From Halopseudomonas pelagia (GTDB lineage Bacteria; Pseudomonadota; Gammaproteobacteria; Pseudomonadales; Pseudomonadaceae), in NCBI RefSeq assembly GCF_009497895.1, contig NZ_CP033116.1, positions 62,001 to 126,000 of the forward strand: a stretch of DNA of 64,000 nt, read 5' to 3'. How positions within the stretch are numbered: the first letter of the stretch is position 1; every line of letters starts with the position of its first letter. Below the pieces are notes generated by a model that saw only the letters and a list, made by a program, of their open reading frames with translations, did not search any database and had not been told where the DNA came from. Both the position numbers and the translations under genes were made by a program. Of the stretch, positions 19,322-29,600 are shown in pieces.

Positions 19322-20497
19322 ATGCAAAAAATAGTTATTATTGGCGCTGGAATAGCCAGCCTGACCGCCGCAGAGGCTCTCCGCCAGAATGGATTCGACG
19401 GAACGATTACCATTTTGGGCGAGGAAAACACGCTGCCTTACCAGCGTCCCCCGTTGTCCAAAGCCTATTTGACCTCAGATGAGTTGCCGTCGCCAACTCC
19501 GATCCGTTCTCCTAATTTCTTTCGGGACAACAAAGTTGAATTTGAACAAGGCAGTAAAGTAATAGCGCTTGAACGATCGGCAAAGCAAGTAGTGATTCAA
19601 GGCGGCAGGAAAATTAAATACGACACGCTGATTTTGGCAACAGGAGCGAGGCCACGTCCTATTGATTTACCTGGTGAGAGCGCAAAAAATGTTTTCTATC
19701 TCAGGAATCTGGACCACTCCGCCGCATTACGTAATGCCCTGTTAGCTCCGGAATGCAAGAAGGTCGCCGTTCTCGGCGCAGGTGTTATCGGGCTTGAAGT
19801 CGCCTCCGCTGCCAACTTACAGGGAAAACAAGTCTCTGTGTTTGAGGCCAACAGTCGAGCGATGTGTCGAGTAGCGTCACCATTAACAAGTAATTTTGTC
19901 AGAAACCGCATGGCCTCCGCCGGTGTATTGTTCTACTTTAATGCTAGCGTCAACCAGATTCTCACTGAGGGAGACCGAGTTTCCGGTATCCGTTTGTCCG
20001 ACGGCACTACCAAACCCGCAGACGTCGTTGTTATCGGTATAGGAGCCATCCCTAACGCCGAACTTGCGCAAGACGCAAACCTGGAATGCGACTATGGTAT
20101 TATAGTAGACAGCAGCATGCGTAGCTCCGACCCTGACATATTTGCTATCGGAGATTGCGCTAAAGCCGTGAACGTTTCCACCAATACACCCATCCGAATA
20201 GAAACTATTCACAATGCCATGCTTCAAGCACAAATTGCGGCGGCTCATATTTGTGGTAAACCTTCTCCGCCTGGCTCTCCTCCTCGTTTTTGGTCAGATC
20301 TCAACGGCATGAAAGTCCAGTGTATTGGAATTGCCACTGGATACGACCGAATTCAGCGGCGTCCCACAGAGAGTGACAATGCCTGTGAGTTCTGGCTCTT
20401 CTCTGGAGACCGGATGATCGCAGCTGAAACAGTCAATCTTCCCACCCGGCAAGCCAAGCTATCTAAAGCTGTCTCAGGGCCTGAACTCATAGAATAA
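19322..20497 (+). CDS. alkT: AlkT, rubredoxin reductase
   Basis: Start taken at the ATG at 19322, immediately before the FAD-binding motif VIIGAGIASLTAAEALRQNG; the frame is open 33 bases further upstream and abuts the alkS stop. The product is 391 residues, close to GPo1 AlkT (385). The second Rossmann motif VAVLGAGVIGLEVASAAN near residue 139 binds NADH, and the FAD C-terminal motif is DIFAIGDCAKA near residue 270. PYQRPPLSKAYLTS is characteristic of this reductase family. AlkT passes electrons from NADH to AlkG. It follows alkS as in GPo1; with alkS split, its transcription may come from within the IS or from internal sites. Confidence 0.94.
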   Translation: MQKIVIIGAGIASLTAAEALRQNGFDGTITILGEENTLPYQRPPLSKAYLTSDELPSPTPIRSPNFFRDNKVEFEQGSKVIALERSAKQVVIQGGRKIKYDTLILATGARPRPIDLPGESAKNVFYLRNLDHSAALRNALLAPECKKVAVLGAGVIGLEVASAANLQGKQVSVFEANSRAMCRVASPLTSNFVRNRMASAGVLFYFNASVNQILTEGDRVSGIRLSDGTTKPADVVVIGIGAIPNAELAQDANLECDYGIIVDSSMRSSDPDIFAIGDCAKAVNVSTNTPIRIETIHNAMLQAQIAAAHICGKPSPPGSPPRFWSDLNGMKVQCIGIATGYDRIQRRPTESDNACEFWLFSGDRMIAAETVNLPTRQAKLSKAVSGPELIE

Positions 20498-20720
20498 GTG
20501 CAACGATTGAAACGATAGGCAGAGGGCCAACATTACCAGATTGAAGCAGATTTGGCTTCTGGCATGGCATTGTCGGGCATTGTCCAGCAGATTGGTGTTC
20601 CTACATCGGAGGTCATTCGGGAGATCTGACGAAACAGCTCTGTAGGCCTTTACAAGGCCGTGCAAGCTGCCGCCAAATGCCATGACAGGCGCGCCAATGC
20701 ACGCAAGCACTGTAAGCCCA
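20498..20720. other. Gene-free stretch between alkT and IS66 remnant
   Basis: I see no coding frame with recognisable similarity and no strong hairpin with a T-tract in these 223 bases. This is the right edge of the AT-rich alk island. Confidence 0.4.
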
Positions 20721-20806
20721 GAGTAAGCGATCCATAAACCCGACCTGGAACCGCCACGCCCACATCGCCAAGCTGGCCTCCCTGATTCCTGCTGGAGGTT
20801 TGCCCC

Positions 20807-21166
20807 ATGATGCGGCCTGGCGCTAAAGTGAAGAAAGTCTATCTGTACCCCAAGCCGGTGGATTTCAGAAAATCCATCGACGGCCTTTCAGCCCTGTTCG
20901 AGCTGGATATCAAGGCGGCGGTATTTGACCCGGTTCTTTTTGTGTTTCTGAACCGCGCCCGCAACCGGGTGAAAATCCTGTACTGGGAGCGCAACGGTTT
21001 CTGTCTCTGGTTGAAGCGATTGGAAGCCGAACGATTCAAAGCGCCACCTGATCCTGGCGACGATGCCATTGAGCTGACCGCCGAAGAATTGAACTGGATG
21101 CTGGACGGGTTTGACCTCTGGAGAAACAAGCCTCACAAGGTGTTGAGGCCCCGTTACGTGGCCTGA
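20807..21166 (+). CDS. tnpB: IS66 accessory protein TnpB
   Basis: A 119-residue IS66 Orf2 protein with the diagnostic VYLYPKPVDFRKSIDGLSAL segment near the N-terminus and KILYWERNGFCLWLKRLE in the middle. It overlaps the end of the tnpA remnant. TnpB is needed with TnpA and TnpC for transposition of these elements. This copy looks full length, but its partners are broken. Confidence 0.9.
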   Translation: MMRPGAKVKKVYLYPKPVDFRKSIDGLSALFELDIKAAVFDPVLFVFLNRARNRVKILYWERNGFCLWLKRLEAERFKAPPDPGDDAIELTAEELNWMLDGFDLWRNKPHKVLRPRYVA

Positions 21167-21185
21167 TTTTGGTATAATCCACGGC

Positions 21186-21467
21186 ATGATTTCCATGCCC
21201 GACACTCTGCCCAATGATCCGGATTTGCTCAAGCAGTTGCTTTTGCAAATGCAGTCTCGGGTGTCGCTGTTGCAGGAAGAAAACACACTGCTTCGTCAGC
21301 GCCTGTTCGGGCGCAAATCCGAGCAGAGTGTTGATCCGCAGTCGCCCCGGCAAACCCCGGCTCGATGGGTCATGCAATGCGGCGATCATCTACAGTCGCT
21401 GGTCAATATACTGCGCGACAGGTTACTGGAAAGCCCGGTCATTCACTGTGACGAAACACGCTTGTAG
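21186..21467 (+). pseudogene. tnpC: IS66 transposase TnpC, internally deleted (copy 1)
   Basis: The first 45 or so residues (MISMPDTLPNDPDLLKQLLL, then the leucine-rich coiled coil) are joined to RQTPARWVMQCGDHLQSLVN, skipping about 150 residues present in copy 2. The frame then reaches the catalytic HCDET motif and stops at a TAG in CGCTTGTAG. The remainder to 21544 is non-coding scrap of the same gene. Confidence 0.88.
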
Positions 21468-21559
21468 GTACTCAAAGAATCGGACCGAGATCCTGGCAGT
21501 CAATCTTCGATGTGGGTGCAGACCGGAGGGCCGCCACATCATCTGTAAGCGATCCATAA

Positions 21560-23116
21560 ACCCCGTATTGCGATGATCGTTGCAGATCGGTAAGCAACCG
21601 GGCCGCAGCGCCAGGGCAGTAGTGCTTCGTAATCTTCGGCGGACGCTGCCAGCGGTAGCCGTTCCAGCACGTGGCGCAGCCAGGCATAAGGTTCCTGCCC
21701 GTTGGCTTTGGCAGTCTCGATCAGACTGTATATCAGCGCGCTGGCCTGGGCGCCTCGGGGTGTGTCACTGAACAGCCAGTTCTTGCGGCCAATCACGAAC
21801 GGGCGGATGGCCCGCTCTGCGGAGTTGTTGTCGATGGGCAGGTGACCTGCCTCTGTGTAACGGATCAGTTTCGACCAGTTGCTGGCGAGGTATCCCACCG
21901 CTTTACCCAGGGCGCTTTGCGGTGTGACCTGGGGATGGGCTTTATCCAGCCAGGCTTTCAGCTTTTGCAACACGGGCTCGCTCTTGAGCTTGCGTGCTTG
22001 CGTGCTTGCGTGCTTGCAGGCGGCTGACTTCGTCGAGCTCTTTGCATTCTCGCTCTATGCCATACAGTTTTTTGATCAGACTCAGTGCCATATCGGCACG
22101 ACCTGTCTTGCCTTTGGGCTGTGCTTTCTGGGCATCGATGAACTTGCGCCGGGCGTGCGCCCAGCAGCCCAGACGTTCTACGCCGTCCTGCGCAGCAATG
22201 GCGTTGTCACCGGCGTAGTCGTCTGTCATCAAATAGCCACGGTAGCCCTCCAGTAGGCGCTGCGGCACTTCCTGGGCACGGCTTGATGTGTACTCAAACA
22301 GGATCACCGGATGCGCTGGCGGACCACCGGTCTGTACCCACATCCAGGATTGACTGCCGGGATCGCGATCCGGCTCTTTGAGTACCTACAAGCGTGTTTC
22401 GTCACAGTGGATAACCGGGCTTTCCAGCAGCCTGTCGCGCAGTAGATTGACCAGTGGCTGCAGATGAGCGCCACATTGCATGACCCATCGGGCCAGCGTT
22501 TGCCGAGGTATCTCAACACCGTGACGTTTGAGTACTTTCTCGAACCGATGCAATGGCAGACCGTCGGCATACTTGGTGGTCAGCAGCATGGCCAGCACGC
22601 TGGGGCTGGCCATGCTCTTTTCAATCAACTGAGCGGGCTTGTCAGCGGTTACCGGCGCGCTTTCGCAGACTTTGCAGGCATAGACCTTGCGAATGTGCCG
22701 GATGACGCGGATCTGCATCGGGATGATTTCCAGCTGTTCGCTGGTTTCTTCAACGATCGCCTGCTTGCGGCAGCCGCAATCACTGGTCAGCTCGTGCTCT
22801 CCCAGCTCATGAACGACTTCGACTCGGGGTAATTCCGCTGGTAGCGGTTTGCGCTTGCCACGCTTTTTAACGGACTCTGGAGCAACGGTTTCTTCGTCTT
22901 CTTCAGCCGGTGCTTCAGCGGCAAGGCTTTCGGCTTCGTTGAACATCGCCAGTTGAGGCGACTGCGGATCAACGCTTTGTTCCGACTTGCGACCGAACAG
23001 ACGTGACGCAGCAGGGTGTTTTCTTCCTGCAACAACGACACCCGAGACTGCATCTGCAAAAGCATCTGCTTGAGCAAATCCGGGTCATTGGGCAGGGTGT
23101 CGGGCAAGGAAATCAT
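21560..23116 (-). pseudogene. tnpC: IS66 transposase TnpC, multiply mutated (copy 2)
   Basis: Pieces in order: N-terminus from 23116 (MISLPDTLPNDPDLLKQMLL); a one-base loss near 23005 shifts the frame; the central part (22946 to 22386) with its Cys-rich CGCRKQ and CKVCE motifs reaches HCDETRL and stops at a TAG; the reading continues VLKEPDRDPGSQSWMWVQTG. A second frameshift lies at a run of CTTGCGTG repeats near 21990-22016. The C-terminus ([20 protein letters not shown]) ends near 21560. The three lesions make it non-functional. Confidence 0.88.
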
Positions 23117-23135
23117 GCCGTGGATTATACCAAAA

Positions 23136-23351
23136 TCAGGCCACGTAACGGGGCCTCAACACCCTGTGCGGCTTGTTTCTCCAGAGGTCAAACCCGTCCA
23201 GCATCCAGTTCAATTCTTCGGCGGTCAGCTCAATGGCATCGTCGCCAGGATCAGGTGGCGCTTTGAATCGTTCGGCTTCCAATCGCTTCAACCAGAGACA
23301 GAAACCGTTGCGCTCCCAGTACAGGATTTTCACCCGGTTGCGGGCGCGGTT
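23136..23351 (-). pseudogene. tnpB: IS66 TnpB, 5' truncated (copy 2)
   Basis: The reading frame matches copy 1 TnpB from NRARNRVKILYWERNG to the final VLRPRYVA but lacks the first roughly 45 codons. The break is at about 23351, where unrelated sequence begins. Confidence 0.85.
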
Positions 23352-23356
23352 ATCTA

Positions 23357-23401
23357 GCGTCAACTATCTTGTCCGGTCCAGCGTCAATTAAGTTGGCCGG
23401 T
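23357..23401. repeat. Two tandem 21-bp imperfect repeats
   Basis: The 21-base unit starting GCGTCAACTATCTTGTCCGG (23357-23377) is followed after three bases by GCGTCAATTAAGTTGGCCGG (23381-23401). The arrangement resembles the multiple terminal repeats of an IS21-type element, so this could be a leftover IS end between IS66 copy 2 and the IS3 element. Confidence 0.55.
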
Positions 23402-23459
23402 TGTGGAATGCCCCGGGTTACCTGGACACTTCTAGCCTATTATTTGAGCATAGGAGGAA

Positions 23460-23747
23460 GTGATGAGTAACCAGCGATATTCACCCGAATTCAAAGACGA
23501 AGCGGTCCGGCAGATCGTCGAGAGGGGTTACCCAGTAGCCGAGGTCTCGGAGCGACTGGGTGTCTCTGCCCACAGCCTTCACAAATGGGTCAAGGCCATC
23601 AAGCCAAGTAAATCCGACGAACAGACCTCAGAGCTCAACGACGCAAAGAAGGAAATTCTTAAGCTGCGAGCCCAGCTTCGACGAACTGAGGAGGAGCGAG
23701 ATATCTTAAAAAAGGCCGCTCGGTACTTCGCAAGCCAACCCGAGTGA
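23460..23747 (+). CDS. IS3-family OrfA
   Basis: A 95-residue protein with helix-turn-helix (VAEVSERLGVSAHSLHKWVK, about residues 25-44) and a leucine-zipper-like C-terminal half. Start ATG at 23463 follows AGGAGG at a short distance (the frame offers GTG/ATG alternatives within three bases). An A6G slippery run (AAAAAAG, 23708-23714) near its end fits programmed -1 frameshifting into orfB. Confidence 0.9.
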   Translation: MMSNQRYSPEFKDEAVRQIVERGYPVAEVSERLGVSAHSLHKWVKAIKPSKSDEQTSELNDAKKEILKLRAQLRRTEEERDILKKAARYFASQPE

Positions 23748-24598
23748 AGTACCGATTTGTTGCTGACCACAGTAGCGAGTTTCCGGTGCGCACCATGTGC
23801 AACCTGCTTGATATCTCGCGAAGCGGCTACTACGCATGGCGTTTCCGGCCGTTGTCCGACAGAGCTGTCGAAGATGCTCGGCTGCTGCCTTTGATACATG
23901 CTTCTTACGGTGCCAGCTTTGGCGTCTATGGCTATCGGCGGATATCAATGGACCTGAAAGAGGCTGGTGAGACGTGCGGTAAGCACAGAGTCCATCGCAT
24001 CATGAAGACCAATAATATCAAAGCGATACACGGTTATAAAAAGCCAAGAGTTGTGAACGGCCGACCATCGATCCTGGCACCCAATACGCTTAACCGGGAA
24101 TTTAAGGTGACCACACCAGACACCGCTTGGGTAACCGATATTACTTACATTAGGACCTGGCAAGGGTGGCTATACCTGGCAGTCGTACTGGATCTGTTCT
24201 CACGCAGAGTAGTGGGCTGGTCCATGAAACCGACGCTAGCACGCGAGATTGTTCTAGACGCGCTCATGATGGCTGTCTGGCGTCGCAAACCCACTAGCCG
24301 AGTGCTGGTTCACTCAGATCAGGGGTCTCAATATGGTAGCGACGACTGGAGACGATTCTGTCATCACCACAACCTTGAACCCAGTATGAGTCGGCGCGGC
24401 AATTGTTGGGACAATGCTGTCGCGGAGTCATTTTTTAGTAGTTTGAAAAAAGAGCGCATTAGGAAGCGCATCTACAAAACCAGAGACTTAGCTCGCGCAG
24501 ATATCTTTGATTACATCGAAGTGTTTTATAATCGAAATCGGCGCCACAACCATCTGGGCGGCTTAAGCCCAGAGGCTTTCGAGGCCGCTTCAGCATGA
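23744..24598 (+). CDS. IS3-family transposase OrfB
   Basis: A 284-residue integrase-type transposase overlapping orfA by 4 bases. The HTH_21 domain with FGVYGYRRISMDLKE precedes the DDE core: WVTDITYIRTWQGWLYLAVV, VHSDQGSQYGS, and the GNCWDNAVAESFFSSLKKE glutamate helix. It ends HNHLGGLSPEAFE. No lesion is seen. It belongs to the IS3 subgroup rather than the IS51 group of the element in alkK. Confidence 0.92.
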   Translation: MKYRFVADHSSEFPVRTMCNLLDISRSGYYAWRFRPLSDRAVEDARLLPLIHASYGASFGVYGYRRISMDLKEAGETCGKHRVHRIMKTNNIKAIHGYKKPRVVNGRPSILAPNTLNREFKVTTPDTAWVTDITYIRTWQGWLYLAVVLDLFSRRVVGWSMKPTLAREIVLDALMMAVWRRKPTSRVLVHSDQGSQYGSDDWRRFCHHHNLEPSMSRRGNCWDNAVAESFFSSLKKERIRKRIYKTRDLARADIFDYIEVFYNRNRRHNHLGGLSPEAFEAASA

Positions 24599-24632
24599 GG
24601 CTTCAACGTGTCCAAAAACCCGGGGCATTCCA

Positions 24633-25060
24633 GAGGACCGGCTCGGCAAGGCGGGCAAGGACGTCGCGCTGATTGCGACCGCCCTCACGGTAGCACACTC
24701 AGTCACCTTGGTCATTTCCACTCTGGGAATCGTAAGGTTGCCTGTCGAATGGGTGGAAACCTTTATCGCGCTGTCTATCGTCGCTGCCGCCGTTAATATC
24801 ATCTGCCCTTTTCTGGGCCAACGCAGGTAGTTGATGGGCTTCGGTTTCGGTTTCGGTTTTGCCAGCGTGCTGGCGGATTTCATGAGCGATACCTCCTCAC
24901 GCATGATTGCGCTGGTGAGCTGCAATATAGGTGGAGTTGGCCCAATTAGGGTGATGGCGGTGGTCCCGGTGACTTTTTTGCTGCGCAGGCAATAGTTTTA
25001 TCAGCGCGTAGTGATGCCGCTCGGCATTGTGATTATTGCACTGAGGGATCGGTTTGGGCC
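24633..25060 (+). pseudogene. Decayed HupE/UreJ-family membrane protein fragment
   Basis: Frame 1 from 24633 reads TALTVAHSVTLVISTLGIVR then LPVEWVETFIALSIVAAAVN, the central signature of HupE/UreJ-2 proteins, and stops at TAG 24828-24830. The next bases continue the family (GFGFASVLADF at about 24840-24885), then more drifted sequence to VMPLGIVIIALRDRFGPG near 25060, with another TAG in between. The 5' part is removed by the IS3 element. A run of GGTTTC hexamers near 24841-24858 lies in the GFGFGFGF stretch and suggests slippage. Confidence 0.7.
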
Positions 25061-25230
25061 TGGCAGCGGGTGCCGATATAGCGATGGGTGGAAAACCAGA
25101 ACGCAGGATTGTCAGGCGAGTTGGGGCTCGCTCACAAGGTTGGCGACCCTATCGCCTTTAGCCGGATCTGAAATGGAAATGACGGGAAGCCAGCATCAAG
25201 GAAGGGCGTGATCAACCACGTGTTCATAGA

Positions 25231-25265
25231 GCGTCTTGTTCACGGCAACATCGTGAACAAGACGC
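25231..25265. terminator. Strong hairpin downstream of the efflux operon
   Basis: A perfect 14-bp stem (GCGTCTTGTTCACG / CGTGAACAAGACGC) with a 7-base loop lies 16 bases after the ttgC stop. It lacks a T-tract on the minus strand, but its strength and position make it the likely end of the ttgABC transcript. Confidence 0.7.
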
Positions 25266-25280
25266 CTCCTTGCAAGATTT

Positions 25281-26696
25281 TTATTCTGGCTGGGCGTCTG
25301 CACTCGGCCAGCCACCACCCAGCGCGCGAAACAAATCAACCTCGCTGGTCAGCTGGTTCAACTGGTCGGTGATCAGCTGTTGACGAGCGGTGAACAGCTG
25401 GCGCTGCGCATCAAGCAGGATCAGGTAGCTGTCCACGCCAGTGCGGTAGCGGCGTTCGGCGATCTGAAAGTAATCTTCGCTGGCCTCAAGCAGCCGTTGT
25501 TGCGCACCCACCTGGTCCACGTAGGTTTCACGTGCGGCGAGGCCGTCGGCCACTTCGCTGAAGGCGACCTGAATGGCCTGTTCATACTCGGCCACCCGCA
25601 CATCGCGAATCACTTCGGCATAGTTCAGGTTGGCCTGCAGCCGCCCGGCATTGAAAATGGGCAGGCTGATGCTGGGCGAGAAGCTCCAGTATTCCGAGCC
25701 ACTGTCGAACAGGCCGGATAACTGACTGCTGGCGCTACCGGCATTGGCCGTCAGGCTGATGCTAGGGAAGAACGCTGCCCGCGCCGCGCCGATATTGGCA
25801 TTGGCTCCACGCAACTGGTACTCGGCCTGGAGAATATCCGGGCGTTGCAGGAGTACGTCGGAGGGCAGACCGACCGGGAGTTCGGCAAGCAGGTCGCTAT
25901 CCAGTTGCGGCTGTTCGGCAGGCAACACCGGCACCCGTTGGCCAAGCAGCAGGGCCAGCGCGTTGCGATCCTCGGCGACCAGCCGGGTATAGCGCGCCAG
26001 GCTGCTGCGCGCGGTTTCCACAGCAGTACGCGCCTGAGTCAGCTCCAGGGAAGAAGCGATGCCGACATCGAAGCTGCGCTGGGTCAGCCGCAGGCTCTCG
26101 TCATAGGTTTCCAGGGTCGCCCGGGTTGCGTCGAGGAGCGCCTGGTCCGCCTGCCAGAGCAGGTAGGTATTGGCCACGCTGGCGATCAGGCTGACCTGAA
26201 CGCTGCGCTGCGCCGCTTCAGTGGCCAGGTACTCCTCTAGAGCCTGTTGCTGCAGGCTGCCAAGACGGCCGAACAGATCCACTTCCCAGGCGACGCCAAG
26301 TGTCGCGCTGTACTGGCTGGTGATGCCGCTTTGCGTGGTGCCGTTGAGGTCATCGGGCGTGCGGGTGCGGTTGCCGCCCGCATCAGCACTCAGGCTGGGA
26401 AAGCGGTCGGCGCGCTGGATGCGGTAGAGCGCTCGGGTTGCCTCCACGTTCAGGGCGGCCACCCGCAGATCACGATTGTTTTCCAGCGCCACATCAATCA
26501 ACTGGCGCAGTTGCGCGTCGCGGAAAAAGCTCTGCCATGCCGGCGGCGCAGTCAGTGGTTCGGCTGCGGCGTTTTCATAGGCTTCACCCTCTGGCCATAC
26601 CTTGGCCACCGGTGAGGCCGGGCGCTCATAATCAGGCATCATAGAGCAGCCGGTCAGCGCCAGGGTCAGCACGCCCCCGATCAAAATGCGCTTCAT
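25281..26696 (-). CDS. ttgC: TtgC/OprM-type outer-membrane efflux lipoprotein
   Basis: A 471-residue NodT/TolC-family channel. The signal peptide ends in a lipobox ([15 protein letters not shown], lipid Cys at about 17). Two TolC repeats with long helices follow, each with the usual [20 protein letters not shown] and [20 protein letters not shown] motifs. Its ATG overlaps the ttgB stop by 4 bases, indicating coupling. It forms the outer-membrane duct of the tripartite RND pump. Assignment to TtgC rather than OprM of another Mex system rests on the neighbouring TtgR-like regulator and operator. Confidence 0.9.
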   Translation of the reverse strand: MKRILIGGVLTLALTGCSMMPDYERPASPVAKVWPEGEAYENAAAEPLTAPPAWQSFFRDAQLRQLIDVALENNRDLRVAALNVEATRALYRIQRADRFPSLSADAGGNRTRTPDDLNGTTQSGITSQYSATLGVAWEVDLFGRLGSLQQQALEEYLATEAAQRSVQVSLIASVANTYLLWQADQALLDATRATLETYDESLRLTQRSFDVGIASSLELTQARTAVETARSSLARYTRLVAEDRNALALLLGQRVPVLPAEQPQLDSDLLAELPVGLPSDVLLQRPDILQAEYQLRGANANIGAARAAFFPSISLTANAGSASSQLSGLFDSGSEYWSFSPSISLPIFNAGRLQANLNYAEVIRDVRVAEYEQAIQVAFSEVADGLAARETYVDQVGAQQRLLEASEDYFQIAERRYRTGVDSYLILLDAQRQLFTARQQLITDQLNQLTSEVDLFRALGGGWPSADAQPE

Positions 26697-29600
26697 GGCG
26701 AGCCCTCCTTGTTAACTTGCTGTGTGTCTGACTGCGTGCTGGCCTGGTCATTCTCGGCCTTGGCTTTTTTGCCGCCGAACAGCGATGAAATCATTACGAA
26801 GAACAGCGGCACCCAGAAGATCGCCAGCACGGTAGCGGTGATCATGCCGCCGATCACGCCGGTACCGATCGCATGCGAGCTACCGGCACCCGCACCGCTG
26901 GCCAGCGCCAGGGGCACGACGCCGAGGGTGAAGGCCAGCGAGGTCATGATGATCGGGCGCAGACGCATGCGGCAGGCTTCCACTGCGGCGTCAAACAGGC
27001 TCATGCCCTGCTCGTGCAGGTCCTTGGCGAACTCGACGATCAGAATCGCGTTCTTCGCCGTCAGGCCGACGGTGGTCAGCAGTCCTACCTGGAAGAATAC
27101 GTCATTGGTCAGCCCGCGGCCCAAAGTGGCCATCAGCGCACCAATCACACCCAGCGGCACCACCAGCATCACTACCAGCGGAATTGACCAGCTCTCGTAC
27201 AGCGCCGCCAGACAGAGGAATACTACCAGCAAGGACAGCGCATAGAGCATCGGCGCCTGATCTCCGGAGATACGCTCTTCGTAGGAAAGACCGGTCCAGG
27301 CCACGCCGATACCTTGCGGCAACTTCTGGGCGATCTCTTCTATCGCCGCCATGGCGTCACCGGTGCTGTAACCGGGCGCGGCCTCACCCATGATTTCCAT
27401 CGCAGCCACACCGTTGTAGCGCGACAGCTTGGGTGAGCCGTAAATCCATTCACCGCTGGCGATGGCATTGAACGGCACCATCTCGCCGCTGCTGTTGCGC
27501 ACAAACCATTTGCCCAGATCATCAGGGCCCATACGGGCACTGGCCTCGCCTTGCAAATACACGCGCTTGACCCGGCCGCGGTCGATAAAGTCATTGACGT
27601 AGCTGGAGCCCCAGGCAATCGATTGGGTACTGTTCACTTCGGCAAGTGACACGCCGAGCACGCGAGCTTTTTCGTCGTCCACGGTCAACTGGTATTGCGG
27701 CTCGTCCTCCAGGCCGTTGGGGCGCACAGCCATCAGGGCAGGGTGCTGCGCGGCCATGCCGAGCAGTTGATTGCGCGCCTGCATCAGGGTGTCGTGACCG
27801 ACCCCGGCATTGTCCTGCAGGAACAGGTTGAAGCCGGTGGCGTTACCCAGCTCCATCACCGCGGGGGGGGCGAAGGCGAAAACCATGGCATCACGATAGG
27901 ACTTGAACTTAGCCTGGGCGCGCTCGGCCAGCGCAAATACGCTGAGGTCCGGGTCGGCTCGTTCATCCCAGGGCTTGAGGCCGATAAAGGCCAATCCCGA
28001 GTTCTGCCCGCGGCCAGCGAAGTTGAAGCCGGTGACGGTAAAGACCGAATTGACCACGTCGCCCTCTTCCTCCAACAGATAATCGCGCATGGTGTCGATG
28101 GTCTGCTGGGTACGTTCGGCGGTAGAGCCGGCTGGGGTCTGCACCTGGGCGTAGAGCACCCCCTGATCCTCGTCCGGCAGAAAAGCCGTGGGAATGCGGG
28201 TGAAGAGCACGGCCATGACCGCGACGATGACAAGATACAACAACACGTAGGGCGTCTTGCGCTTGAGCATGCTGGCGACGCCACGCTCGTAACGGCCGAC
28301 GCCGCGATTGAAGGTACGGTTGAACCAGCCGAAGAAACCGCGCTTCTCATGGTGGCCGCCCTTGGGGATCGGCTTGAGCATGGTCGCGCAGAGCGCTGGG
28401 GTAAAGATCATTGCCACCAGCACCGAGAGGGTCATCGCAGAGGCAATGGTGATCGCAAATTGGCGATAGATCACCCCGGTGGAGCCACCAAAGAAAGCCA
28501 TGGGGATAAATACTGCGGACAGCACCAGGCCGATACCCACCAGCGCACCCTGGATCTGATCCATCGACTTGCGCGTCGCTTCCACCGGCGACAGGCCTTC
28601 CTCGGCCATCACGCGCTCGACGTTCTCGACCACCACAATGGCGTCATCCACCAGTAGACCGATGGCCAGCACCATAGCAAACATGGTCAGAATGTTGATG
28701 GTAAAGCCGAATACCGAAAGCACACCGAAGGTGCCAAGAATCACTACCGGCACCGCCAGCGTCGGAATCAGCGTGGCGCGGAAGTTCTGCAGGAACAGAT
28801 ACATCACCAGGAACACCAGCACCACAGCTTCGAGCAGGGTATGCACCACACCTGTGATCGACGCCGATACAACCGGCGCGGTTTCATAGGGGTATTCGAC
28901 CTTCATACCGGGCGGGAAGAATGGCTCCAGATCGGCAATGGTCTTTTTTACCGCTGCAGCGGTATCCAGTGCGTTGGCGCCGGTGGCCAGCTTGATTGCC
29001 AGGCCGGAGGCGGGCATGCCGTTGAACTGGGCGGAGATATTCGCGTTCTGAGCGCCCAGTTCGACTCGGGCGACATCTTTCAAACGCACTTGCGAGCCGT
29101 CCGGATTCGCTTTGAGCAGTATCTCGCGGAACTGCTCGGGGGTTTGCAGGCGGGTTTTGCCGATGATGGTCGCGCTTAACTGTTGCCCGGGCACGGCCGG
29201 CAGGCCACCAAACTGGCCGGAGGAAATCTGTACGTTCTGCGCCTGAATCGCGGCGCTGACGTCGGTGGGCGTGAGCTGGAAGTTATTCAGCTTGGCCGGA
29301 TCCAGCCAGATGCGCATGGCGTATGGCGCACCAAATACCTGGAAGTCGCCCACACCGGTAGTACGCGAGACCGGATCCTGGATATTGGAAGTGATGTAAT
29401 CGGAGAGGTCATCTCGGCTCATGCTGCCATCGGTGGAGACCACGCCGATGACCATCAAGAAGTTGCGCACCGACTTGGTCACGCGGATGCCCTGTTGTTG
29501 GACTTCCTGCGGCAACAGAGGGGTGGCTAGCTGCAGCTTGTTCTGCACCTGTACCTGGGCGATGTCTGGATCCACGCCCTGGTTAAAGGTCACGGTGATT

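Larger units (their letters stand above)
20721..21544 (+). mobile_element. IS66-family remnant, copy 1
   Basis: Begins with the end sequence GTAAGCGATCCATAAACC (20723-20740), the same end found at the start of copy 2 (21545). Right after it only the last codons of tnpA survive (HAHIAKLASLIPAGGLPHDA), then a full tnpB and a tnpC reduced to its N-terminus fused to a short internal segment. The remnant stops where copy 2 starts. Confidence 0.85.
21545..23355 (-). mobile_element. IS66-family remnant, copy 2 (inverted)
   Basis: Runs from the terminal GTAAGCGATCCATAAACC at 21545 to a truncated tnpB near 23351, in opposite orientation to copy 1. It carries a near-full-length but mutated tnpC and the last three-fifths of tnpB. 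The missing tnpB start and outer end were lost at the junction with the short repeats and the IS3 element to the right. Confidence 0.87.
23404..24632 (+). mobile_element. Intact-looking IS3-family element
   Basis: A 1229-bp element bounded by inverted repeats that start TGGAATGCCCCGGGTT on the left and end AACCCGGGGCATTCCA on the right. It encodes overlapping orfA and orfB on the plus strand. The outside flanks (TTG and GAG) are not duplicated, so one side was probably lost by deletion or recombination after insertion. Confidence 0.9.

Noticed and set aside
27695..28657. 320-aa plus-strand frame opposite ttgB
   Set aside because: His/Gly/Glu-rich shadow of the RND permease with no recognisable domain or ribosome site.
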